A stretch of DNA of 64,000 nt. Origin: Stenotrophomonas sp. 57. GTDB lineage: Bacteria > Pseudomonadota > Gammaproteobacteria > Xanthomonadales > Xanthomonadaceae. Position numbers and translations under genes: made by a program. The notes beneath the pieces are model-generated. The model saw only the letters and a program-made list of their open reading frames with translations. It was not told the DNA's origin and did no database searches. Below, piece by piece: positions 29,576 to 36,422 of the stretch (position 1 is its first letter; the number at the start of each line of letters is the position of its first letter). The DNA is taken from positions 1,858,001-1,922,000 of the forward strand of contig NZ_CP127407.1 of the NCBI RefSeq assembly GCF_030291075.1, written 5' to 3'.

Positions 29576-30040
29576 CTACGCCGGCTTGGCAAACACATCC
29601 AACCCCTTGCCCGTTTCCAGCAGCGACTTCAGGCTCGACAGCACGATCGGCCAGCCCTGGCGGATGCCGGTATCCATGCCGCTGCCGGGTTCAAGCTCGT
29701 CGTGGGTAACCGTCAGCCGCACCATGTCCTGGTAGGGCACGATCTCGAAGGTCACCCGGCTGTAGGCAGCGGGATTGTCGGCCTGCGAGGCGGCGGCCCA
29801 GGTGATGACCAGCCGCGAGGGCGGGGTGCTTTCCACCACCTCGCCGACCAGTTCGACCGAGCGCGTTTCGTTGGCGCGCACGTGCTGCCAGCGCGAGCCG
29901 GGTTTCCAGTCCGAGACGTTCTCGTGGCCCCAGTAGCGGCGGGCGATCTCGGGGCGGGTGATGGCCTCGAACACCTTCTGTGGCGTGGAGGCGATGTAGA
30001 TCACGTGGATGAAGCGGGTCGATTCAACGGACATCGTCAT
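29576..30040 (-). CDS. SRPBCC (AHSA1-like) domain protein
   Basis: This 154-residue protein is a START-like ligand-binding fold: 'IHVIYIASTPQKVFEAITRP', 'RYWGHENVSDWKPGS', and a C-terminal helix ending 'LKSLLETGKGL'. Such AHSA1-like proteins commonly pair with an ArsR-type repressor. It overlaps the ArsR gene upstream by 4 bp (ATGA) and is the last gene of an SRPBCC-ArsR-SRPBCC operon. The ligand is unknown. Confidence 0.85.
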   Translation of the reverse strand: MTMSVESTRFIHVIYIASTPQKVFEAITRPEIARRYWGHENVSDWKPGSRWQHVRANETRSVELVGEVVESTPPSRLVITWAAASQADNPAAYSRVTFEIVPYQDMVRLTVTHDELEPGSGMDTGIRQGWPIVLSSLKSLLETGKGLDVFAKPA

Positions 30041-30351
30041 TCTCCTTCCAGCTCGCGTTTCAGGTCATGCAGCAGGCTCAGGCGCTGCTGCTCGAACTTG
30101 CGTACCCACCGCTCATAGACTTCATGCAGCGGCACCGGGTTGATGAAGTGCAGCTTCTCGCGGCCACGGCGCACGGTGCTGATCAGGTTCGCGTCTTCCA
30201 GCAGGCCCAGGTGCTGGGTGACCGATTGCCGGGCCATGTCCAGGTGTTCGCACAGCTGGCCCAGGGTCTGGCCGTTGGTTTCGCAGAGTAGGTCCAGCAG
30301 CGTTCTGCGCGTGGGGTCGGCCAGTGCCTTGAACACCTTGTCTGCATTCAT
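30037..30351 (-). CDS. ArsR-family transcriptional regulator
   Basis: This 104-residue winged-HTH protein has the core 'ALADPTRRTLLDLL' and recognition region 'MARQSVTQHLGLLEDANLI'. There are no CxC metal-binding cysteines, so it is likely a non-metal ArsR paired with the two SRPBCC proteins that flank it. The start MNADKVFKALADP is where the domain begins. Coupled to the downstream gene by ATGA overlap, 11 bp after the upstream one. Confidence 0.9.
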   Translation of the reverse strand: MNADKVFKALADPTRRTLLDLLCETNGQTLGQLCEHLDMARQSVTQHLGLLEDANLISTVRRGREKLHFINPVPLHEVYERWVRKFEQQRLSLLHDLKRELEGE

Positions 30352-30362
30352 GCGGGGCGTCT

Positions 30363-30818
30363 TCAGTTCCAGTTGTCGATCCTGATGTCGTGTGGGTTGG
30401 GCTGGCCCTTGCCGGTTTCCAGCAGGGCTTTGAGGCTCATCAGGAACACCGCCCACTTGGTGCTGCAGTGGGAGGTGAACTCGACGCGTTCCTTCCAGCC
30501 TTCGTGGCTGAACAGCACGATGCAGTAGTCGCCTTCCTGTTTCAGTGCAAAACGCGCATGCGTGCCGATCCATTCGGCGGGGCCCGCCAGGAACTTCCAG
30601 AGCACCAGCTCGCCGGGAATGAGCTGTTCGAGCTGCATTTCCATGGCGCCGATTTCCTGGCCGTTGTTGGTGAAACGGACCTTGACCGTGCCACCGGTCT
30701 CGCGTTCGCCGTGGGTGTCTTCGGCCCACCAGGCGGCGACGCCTTCGGGGGTGGCGAGGGCTTGGTACACCTGGCTTGCAGGGGCCTTGATGCCGACCCT
30801 GTGTGCGATATCCACCAT
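30363..30818 (-). CDS. SRPBCC (AHSA1-like) domain protein
   Basis: This 151-residue START-like protein starts 'VDIAHRVGIKAPASQVYQAL' and ends with the same 'LKALLETGKG' helix as its downstream relative, so the two are paralogues flanking an ArsR repressor. It heads the operon. Function is unknown; the arrangement suggests a ligand-responsive unit with the regulator in the middle. Confidence 0.85.
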   Translation of the reverse strand: MVDIAHRVGIKAPASQVYQALATPEGVAAWWAEDTHGERETGGTVKVRFTNNGQEIGAMEMQLEQLIPGELVLWKFLAGPAEWIGTHARFALKQEGDYCIVLFSHEGWKERVEFTSHCSTKWAVFLMSLKALLETGKGQPNPHDIRIDNWN

Positions 30819-30919
30819 TGCAGGTTCCTCGCGATGGGCAGGCGGGCGCCGCCCTTGGGATGAACTATATGCAGGTAAATGCCTGCATGTAAAATCCGGC
30901 CCATGGAGCTACGGCCGTG

Positions 30920-30990
30920 GTAGTGCCGGCCGCTGGCCGGCATACCCATGGCGCTGGGTGACTGCAGTTGCCGGCCAGCGGCGGCACTAC
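30920..30990. repeat. SMAG dimer (GTGCCGGCC class)
   Basis: GTAGTGCCGGCCGCTGGCCG and its inverted partner ending GCGGCACTAC. This is a third stem family of the GTAG-headed repeats, not seen elsewhere in the window. It separates the SRPBCC operon from the MarR gene. Confidence 0.85.
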
Positions 30991-31002
30991 CCGGGTGATG
31001 CG

Positions 31003-31458
31003 TCAGTTTTCCGCGTCCTGCAGTGCTGCATGCAGTTTGTCGGTGATCCGCTGCAGAGCGGCCAGGTCATCGGCAGAGAGATGGTCGAGGAAATACTGGC
31101 GGATGCCGGCTATGTGTAGCGGCCGTGCTGCGCTCAGCTGCGCGTGACCTTCTGCGGTCATGCGGATCACTACGACCTTGTCGCTGTTGGTATCGCGCTC
31201 GATCAGCCCACGGGCGGCCATGCGCGTCAGCTGATGCGAGAGCCGCGTCTTGTCCCATTCCAGGTAGTCCAGCAGCTCGCGCTGGCGGCGACAACGATCC
31301 TCGGCCTGGCTCAGCTCCATCAGCACGATGAAGTCGGCTTTGGACAGCCCGGTACTGCGGGTGATGTCCTGAACGATGCGGCCGGAGGTGATCTCGGCCA
31401 TGCGCCGGAAGCCGCGCCAAGCGGCCCATTCGTCGGGTGTGATGCTGGGGGAGGTCAT
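31003..31458 (-). CDS. MarR-family transcriptional regulator
   Basis: This 151-residue winged-HTH protein has 'DITRSTGLSKADFIVLMELS' and wing 'RMAARGLIERDTNSDKVVV'. Start codons further upstream (31,479 and 31,488) exist, but the last would place the start inside a palindromic operator, so MTSPSITPDEW is preferred. It is divergent from a TetX-like monooxygenase gene. Two TTGACATxTCAA palindromes between the genes are its probable binding sites, making this an autoregulated, ligand-inducible pair. Confidence 0.9.
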   Translation of the reverse strand: MTSPSITPDEWAAWRGFRRMAEITSGRIVQDITRSTGLSKADFIVLMELSQAEDRCRRQRELLDYLEWDKTRLSHQLTRMAARGLIERDTNSDKVVVIRMTAEGHAQLSAARPLHIAGIRQYFLDHLSADDLAALQRITDKLHAALQDAEN

Positions 31459-31480
31459 GGCTGCACGTTGCCGGGACATG

Positions 31481-31494
31481 GTTGACATGTCAAC
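31481..31494. promoter_or_regulatory. MarR-type operator 1
   Basis: GTTGACATGTCAAC is a perfect 14-bp palindrome between the divergent MarR and monooxygenase genes. A near copy lies 28 bp away, centre to centre. Confidence 0.7.
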
Positions 31495-31508
31495 TTGCTC
31501 GTTCTACG

Positions 31509-31522
31509 GTTGACATATCAAC
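31509..31522. promoter_or_regulatory. MarR-type operator 2
   Basis: GTTGACATATCAAC is a second perfect palindrome differing from the first by one central base. It ends 16 bp before the monooxygenase ATG, so bound repressor would block that gene. Confidence 0.7.
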
Positions 31523-31538
31523 TCACGTGGATCGCGCC

Positions 31539-32636
31539 ATGCAGCACCCTCCCCGCATCGCCGTCATCGGCGCAGGCCCCGCTGGCCTGACCGCTGCGCT
31601 GATCCTCCATCGCGGTGGCTACCGCTTGAGCGTGTACGAGGGTGAATCGTCCGGGCAGCAGCGCACACAGGGAGGAACCCTGGATCTGCACGACGATTCC
31701 GGCCAGGTGGCGCTGCAACGCGCGGGCCTGCTTGAGGCCTTCCGTGCGATCGCACGGCATGAGGGGCAGGAGGCGCGGATGGGCGACCCGTGGTCAGGGG
31801 AGATCACCCCCGGTGGGTTCGGGCCGGAGGGGAGCAAGGACAAGCCGGAGATCGACCGCGGCGATCTGCGCCAGTTGCTGTTGGACGCGCTGCCGGCGGA
31901 CACGGTGCAGTGGGGCCACCGCCTGGCCGAACTGGTCCCTGCACAGACGGGCGGCCACCGCCTGCGCTTCGCCAACGGCGTGCAGCGGGAGGCTGACATC
32001 GTGATCGGTGCCGATGGTGCATGGTCGAAAGTGCGCGCGGCTTTGAGTGCCAGCCAGCCGCTGCCAACCGGCATTACGTTTTTCGAGGGCTGGATCGAGC
32101 GGCCAGCAGCGGACATCGCAGCGATGGTCGGGCAGGGCAGCCTGTTCTGCTTTGGCGGCGAGGAAGCCCTGTTCGTGCAACGCAACAGCGGCGATCGGCT
32201 CTGCGTGTATGCGGCGCTGAAGCGCTCCTCCGAGTGGCTCGATGCACGGATTGCACAGCACGGCATGCGGACGCTGGTGGCAGGCAGCTTTGCCGGGTGG
32301 GCCCCGAACCTTCGGCGCGTGCTGGTGGCCTGCACGGACTTCGTGCGGCGGCCGATCTACAGCCTGCCGGCGGATTTCCGCTGGACCCCGCGCGATGGCG
32401 TGACCCTGATCGGCGATGCGGCGCATCTGATGCCGCCGGTGGGCGTGGGCGTGAACCTGGCGATGCTGGACGCGTCGGATGTGGCGATGGCGTTGTGCGC
32501 GCAGCCGGATGCGATCAGCGCCATCCACGAAGCCGAAGCGCTGGTGTGCGAACGCGCCCGCGCGCTGATGCCGGATGCGATCGAGGGGTTCCAGCGCTGG
32601 TTCATTACGGAAGGCGCTGCTGACGGTGGTCGATGA
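31539..32636 (+). CDS. TetX-like FAD-dependent monooxygenase
   Basis: This 365-residue group A flavoprotein monooxygenase has the FAD loop 'VIGAGPAGLTAALI' at the N-terminus, 'GADGAWSKVR' and the C-terminal ribose-binding 'GDAAHLMPPVGVG'. The layout and length are those of TetX-type and related hydroxylases that act on tetracyclines or other aromatic compounds. The substrate cannot be read from sequence. The ATG is preceded by operator 2, and regulation by the divergent MarR is very likely. Confidence 0.87.
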   Translation: MQHPPRIAVIGAGPAGLTAALILHRGGYRLSVYEGESSGQQRTQGGTLDLHDDSGQVALQRAGLLEAFRAIARHEGQEARMGDPWSGEITPGGFGPEGSKDKPEIDRGDLRQLLLDALPADTVQWGHRLAELVPAQTGGHRLRFANGVQREADIVIGADGAWSKVRAALSASQPLPTGITFFEGWIERPAADIAAMVGQGSLFCFGGEEALFVQRNSGDRLCVYAALKRSSEWLDARIAQHGMRTLVAGSFAGWAPNLRRVLVACTDFVRRPIYSLPADFRWTPRDGVTLIGDAAHLMPPVGVGVNLAMLDASDVAMALCAQPDAISAIHEAEALVCERARALMPDAIEGFQRWFITEGAADGGR

Positions 32637-32755
32637 TCGCTCGCCTGGCAATCGACCGGTTGCCCGACGCCGTGCGGGGGCGACGCCCGGCGCCGAAGTC
32701 GAGCGGTTGCAGCGTCGGTCTTTCCGCGTAAGCTTCCGGGGGTTGACGGGCGAGT

Positions 32756-32777
32756 CTACCGACTAGTAGATTGGTAG
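32756..32777. promoter_or_regulatory. TetR-type operator near the TetR gene start
   Basis: CTACCGACTAGTAGATTGGTAG is an imperfect palindrome sharing the ACTAGTAG core with the site upstream of the membrane gene at 33,459. It ends directly before the regulator ATG, suggesting autorepression. Confidence 0.55.
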
Positions 32778-32778
32778 C

Positions 32779-33366
32779 ATGAAGGAATCGTTGTCCCCCA
32801 AGGCCCAGGAGATCCTGGCCCACGCCCGTTCGCTGCTGGAGGCCGGCGGCTACAACGGCTTCAGCTACGCCGACGTGTCGGCGCGGGTGAACATCAGCAA
32901 GGCCAGCATCCATCACCACTTCCCCAGCAAGGCGGATCTGGTGCGCACGGTGGTTGAGCTGTACCGGGCCGAGGCGCGCGAAGGCTTGGCGCTGCTGGAC
33001 CGGCAGCTGGCCGACCCGCTGCAGGAGCTCAACGCCTATGTGGACTACTGGTCCAGCTGTATTGCCGGCGGCACGTCCTCGTTCTGCATCTGCGCGATGC
33101 TGGCGGCAGAGGCACCGATGATTCCTGCCGAGATTGCCGAAGAAGTGCGCGGGCATTTCGAGGATCTGAGCGGCTGGCTGACCGTGACGCTGGAGAAGGG
33201 CGCAGCGCAGGGCCAGTTGCGACTGCAGGGTTCGGCTGCGGACGAAGCCAGGGCGTTCATGTCATCGGTGCATGGCGCGATGTTGGCCGCGCGCGGATTC
33301 GGCGATGCGGCGACCTTCGCTGCACTGGCGCGGTTGGCCATCGCGCGGGTGAGCGCGACTGCCTGA
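32779..33366 (+). CDS. TetR-family transcriptional regulator
   Basis: This 195-residue protein has a TetR HTH at 10-60 ('GFSYADVSARVNISKASIHHH') and a helical ligand domain with 'SSFCICAMLAAEAP', typical of the small-molecule-responsive group near AcuR/NemR-like regulators. Paired cysteines in that segment could be redox- or electrophile-sensitive, which is inference. Operators with an ACTAGTAG core precede both this gene and the next membrane gene, so both are probably its targets. A strong terminator follows. Confidence 0.9.
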   Translation: MKESLSPKAQEILAHARSLLEAGGYNGFSYADVSARVNISKASIHHHFPSKADLVRTVVELYRAEAREGLALLDRQLADPLQELNAYVDYWSSCIAGGTSSFCICAMLAAEAPMIPAEIAEEVRGHFEDLSGWLTVTLEKGAAQGQLRLQGSAADEARAFMSSVHGAMLAARGFGDAATFAALARLAIARVSATA

Positions 33367-33378
33367 GCGGCGTGTGGT

Positions 33379-33405
33379 GGGCCTGCGGCAACGCAGGCCC
33401 TTTTT
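33379..33405 (+). terminator. Rho-independent terminator after the TetR gene
   Basis: A 9-bp perfect stem (GGGCCTGCG / CGCAGGCCC) with GCAA loop and TTTTT. It separates the regulator from its likely target gene, which therefore has its own promoter. Confidence 0.88.
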
Positions 33406-33419
33406 CTGAACTCGACACC

Positions 33420-33433
33420 TACCTACTAGTAGG
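33420..33433. promoter_or_regulatory. TetR-type operator before the membrane gene
   Basis: ACCTACTAGTAGGT is a perfect 14-bp palindrome within the 50 bp upstream of the membrane gene. It matches the site in front of the TetR gene in its ACTAGTA core. Confidence 0.65.
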
Positions 33434-33458
33434 TTCAATCACTCCCTGGAGATGTTTC

Positions 33459-33959
33459 ATGTCGCATCCTCTATCCACGCTTGGTGTGTTCCATACCGTT
33501 GTCAGCCTGATCCCGGTTCTCAGCGGTCTGTATGCCTTCATTCGCCATCGCGCCATCGACCCTGCCACACGCTCGGGCAAGGTGTACCTGACGGGACTGG
33601 TGCTGTCGGTGGCGACGTCATTCACCGTCTCCAGCACGGGTGGCCTCAATCCAGGCCACGCGTTCGGCGTGATCGTGCTGCTGGTGGCGTTCGGCGGCGT
33701 GCTGGCCGCGCGGCTGCGCTGGCTGGGTCGCGCAGCGCGCTACGTGTCGCCATTTGCACTGTCTTTCAGCTTCCTGCTGTCGCTGGTGCCAGGCGTGAAT
33801 GAAACGCTGACGCGGTTGCCGGCTGCGCACCCGATTGCCGCGGCGCCGATGGCACCGGTGGTGCTGCACACGCTGCTGGCCTGCCTGGTGGTATTCGTGA
33901 TCGGCTTTGCCGCGCAGTGCTGGAGGCTGCGAAACCATGCCTTGGCAGGACGATCCTGA
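33459..33959 (+). CDS. Four-helix inner membrane protein
   Basis: This 166-residue protein has about four predicted membrane helices ('FHTVVSLIPVLSGLYAFI', 'FGVIVLLVAFGGVLAARL' and others). It has no named domain that I can assign with confidence. The ATG has TGGAG upstream. The ACTAGTAG palindrome in its promoter region ties it to the adjacent TetR regulator, so it may be an export or envelope function induced by the same ligand. Confidence 0.72.
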   Translation: MSHPLSTLGVFHTVVSLIPVLSGLYAFIRHRAIDPATRSGKVYLTGLVLSVATSFTVSSTGGLNPGHAFGVIVLLVAFGGVLAARLRWLGRAARYVSPFALSFSFLLSLVPGVNETLTRLPAAHPIAAAPMAPVVLHTLLACLVVFVIGFAAQCWRLRNHALAGRS

Positions 33960-33970
33960 GACGCCGCCAG

Positions 33971-34438
33971 TCACCCCCGCGTCGCAAGTGCGCCCAGCAG
34001 TGCCAGCGGTTCGATCAGTGCAGCCGAGCGCGCCGGGTCAAGTTGAATGTGCCGGCTGCAGAAGCCGAACGATCGGCCTGTGGCACGCTCGGGGACGCGT
34101 GTGGTCGCGTCCGGTGTCTCAATCTCCAGCACTTCATCCACGCCCAGCGCCAAGGTTGCAGTACCGGCGTTGATCAACAGCATGGCCGGGCTGCCGCCAT
34201 CGAATGCCGGTTGACCGCTCAGCTTGCGCAGGTCGGCCACCGGCAACGGCTGCCCACGTACCTCCAGGGTCCGCCGGCCCTGATGATCTGCGGGGCCGAA
34301 GGTCTCGGGGCCGCGTATTTCCAGGGCGGTCTGGACATCGATCGCGAACAGGGCCGTGCCTGCGCGCATGACGACGACCTCGAACAGCTCGGCGGGCGAG
34401 GTGCGTGTTTCCGTTGAAGGTTGAGCAGGTACAGGCAT
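33971..34438 (-). CDS. CheW-like domain protein
   Basis: This 155-residue protein has the CheW fold signature 'VVVMRAGTALFAIDVQTALE', 'RGQPLPVADLRKLSG' and 'LALGVDEVLEIETP'. CheW proteins couple receptors to the CheA kinase in chemotaxis-type arrays. No CheA, receptor or CheY gene is near. Instead the gene lies 97 bp downstream of a BLUF photoreceptor gene on the same strand, which suggests a light input to a chemosensory system. The start at MPVPAQPST is the only reasonable one. Confidence 0.8.
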   Translation of the reverse strand: MPVPAQPSTETRTSPAELFEVVVMRAGTALFAIDVQTALEIRGPETFGPADHQGRRTLEVRGQPLPVADLRKLSGQPAFDGGSPAMLLINAGTATLALGVDEVLEIETPDATTRVPERATGRSFGFCSRHIQLDPARSAALIEPLALLGALATRG

Positions 34439-34535
34439 GCGGTGTAGGTGGCAAAGACGATGGACTGCGCGGCTTGAATGATGACGCGTGCAGGGAAGAC
34501 GCGGTTGCGCGGGCGCGCGCGCGCAAGGCGGTGGT

Positions 34536-34979
34536 TCAGCTGTATCCAGCGCACGCACGTTGAGCGCCGACGGTGCCGATGCGCGGGAAGTGCGGACGCA
34601 GCAGGCCGACGAGCTGATCCATGCCCGGAACGGAATGGCCAAATTCGTCCCATCGCGCATTGACCAGGCCGGACACCATGATCTGCCCGGTCTCGATGCG
34701 GGTCATGGCCCAATAGGGGACAGCACGCGTGCTGATCGCCATGTCCAGGACCGGCACGATGGCAGCATGTGCTCGGCTGTCATGGATGCGTCGCTTGACC
34801 GCCTCCAGCCCGTCGGGAGGACCTTCGACGTACTGGAAAAACCGCTGCCCATCAACGAGCAATGCACCGGTCACGTCCACCCGGCGGTTGAACGCGGCAG
34901 ATCGGGAAACGATCTGCTGGAGGAATTCATCGGAAAGCCCAGCCGACATATGGCTGGCGTAAGCAAATGCGTGGAGCAT
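34536..34979 (-). CDS. BLUF-domain blue-light photoreceptor
   Basis: This 147-residue protein is almost entirely a BLUF domain. Tyr7 ('AYAS'), Asn31, Gln49 ('FFQYVEG'), Trp90 and Met92 ('PYWAM') occupy exactly the spacing of AppA Tyr21, Asn45, Gln63, Trp104 and Met106. That conserves the whole flavin photocycle set. The domain binds FAD and shifts a Tyr-Gln hydrogen-bond network on blue light. There is no fused output domain, so it must act through a partner; the CheW-like protein encoded just downstream is the obvious candidate. Confidence 0.9.
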   Translation of the reverse strand: MLHAFAYASHMSAGLSDEFLQQIVSRSAAFNRRVDVTGALLVDGQRFFQYVEGPPDGLEAVKRRIHDSRAHAAIVPVLDMAISTRAVPYWAMTRIETGQIMVSGLVNARWDEFGHSVPGMDQLVGLLRPHFPRIGTVGAQRACAGYS

Positions 34980-35074
34980 GGAAGGGGCTTCTTGTGACGC
35001 TCATCACTATACGTGCGGCGCCGCAGCCCGCCGTGAGCCTTTCCTCACGTGGTGCTGGCAAGCAGTGCGTTGGC

Positions 35075-36076
35075 TCAGCAGCCCAGCAACCGATCCGCGC
35101 CGACACCGCCGCGGTGCTGGTTGCGGTACGCGGTCGGGCTGGCGTCGGCCTGGCTGCGGAAATGGCGGCGGAACGACTCCTGCGAGCCGAAGCCGGCCTG
35201 TTCGGCGATCCACTGCAGCGGCCGGTCCGTGGTTTCCAGCAGCTCGCGCGCAAACGCCACGCGCTCGCGGATCAGCCAGTCGATGGGTGACAGGCCGGTG
35301 GCTTCCAGGAACTGCCGTTGCAGGGTGCGTTGGCTGAGTGCAGCCTGCTCGGCGAGACTACCGAGCGAGTGCGGTTCACGCAGATTGCGGCGCATCCACT
35401 CCATCAACTTCGCCAACCGCGTGGGCTCGCCGTTGGGAATGGCCCGGCTGACGCGCTGGCTGCGCCCGGCATCGCGCCACGGCGCCAGCACCAGCCGTTC
35501 GGCGACGAGGTTGGCTACCCGTGCGCCGTAATCCTTGCGCACCATGTGCAGCATCATGTCCATGCCGGTGGCCGAACCTGCGGAGGTGATGATGCTGCCG
35601 GTGTCCACGTACAGCACATCCTCGCGTACGTCGATGCGCGGGAAGTCGCGTGCCAGCGCTTCGGTGAGGCGCCAGTGGGTGGTGGCCTGGCGCCCATCGA
35701 GCAGCCCGGCCCACGCCAGCACGAACGCACCGGAGCAGATCGAAGCGATGCGTGCGCCGCGGCCGTGCGCGCGGATAAGCGTATCGAGCAGCGCCTGCGG
35801 TGGACGCTCGCTGGGTTCGCGCCAGCCGGGAATGACGATGATGTCGGCGTCGTCGACGGTATCCAGCGCGTAGGGCAGTTGTACCTGCGTGCCACCCAGC
35901 ATGCGTAGCGCACCCGGTTCGCCCGCACACAGTTGGGTGCGGTACCAGGCCACGCCGAGTTCCGGCCGCACAGGCGCGAACAGGCCGACCGCACAGCCGA
36001 ACTCGAACAGCCCCTGGCCGTGGCAGGCGACGATGGCGACGAGCGGCGCGGTGGGATCGGCAGGTGGGCTGGGCAT
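35075..36076 (-). CDS. ftrA: FtrA/GlxA-type AraC regulator with DJ-1/PfpI domain
   Basis: This 333-residue protein has an N-terminal DJ-1/PfpI-like sensor domain (about 12-190, 'SICSGAF' with Cys114) and a C-terminal AraC DNA-binding domain (about 225-315, 'LSQRTLQRQFLEATGLSP' and 'AGFGSQESFRRHFR'). This is the GlxA/FtrA architecture, which senses small metabolites. FtrA-type regulators are often next to rhodanese-like genes; none is adjacent here. It is transcribed away from the SMAG element and the TonB receptor gene. Confidence 0.88.
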   Translation of the reverse strand: MPSPPADPTAPLVAIVACHGQGLFEFGCAVGLFAPVRPELGVAWYRTQLCAGEPGALRMLGGTQVQLPYALDTVDDADIIVIPGWREPSERPPQALLDTLIRAHGRGARIASICSGAFVLAWAGLLDGRQATTHWRLTEALARDFPRIDVREDVLYVDTGSIITSAGSATGMDMMLHMVRKDYGARVANLVAERLVLAPWRDAGRSQRVSRAIPNGEPTRLAKLMEWMRRNLREPHSLGSLAEQAALSQRTLQRQFLEATGLSPIDWLIRERVAFARELLETTDRPLQWIAEQAGFGSQESFRRHFRSQADASPTAYRNQHRGGVGADRLLGC

Positions 36077-36422
36077 GGCGTGATGCTACGGGCGGTGATG
36101 CGCGGTGCGGAGAGGTGCGCGGGCATGAGGTGATGCCTGTGGAGCATGTGCGGCCCCGGCGGCGGATCCCTTCCTGTAGAGCCGAGCCCACGCTCGGCTC
36201 AAAACTGGCAGAAGTGGATGCATCTGACGCCGTCGCGAAGAGCAGCCGAGCGTGGGCTCGGCTCTACAGACAGCAGTGCACCGGCGCGGGCTGCCTAACC
36301 TCATTACCAGCAGTCATGTGGGTGGCCGGATGTTACGCCTGGGTGACGCGATCGCGCCTGTCGCGGTGGGTGAACAGGCCCTTGAATGGAAGCGTGTCTC
36401 CGGCCCACCCCCACGAGCCCCC
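36077..36422. other. Divergent intergenic region with SMAG dimer
   Basis: The 346-bp gap holds one SMAG dimer (listed separately) and about 155 bp of unique sequence before the TonB receptor gene, presumably with its promoter. A frame open upstream of the receptor crosses the repeat and is not coding. No other gene was seen. Confidence 0.55.
36176..36267. repeat. SMAG dimer (GAGCCGAGC class)
   Basis: GTAGAGCCGAGCCCACGCTC and its inverted partner ending GCTCGGCTCTAC, with a longer centre of about 45 bp. Confidence 0.87.
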
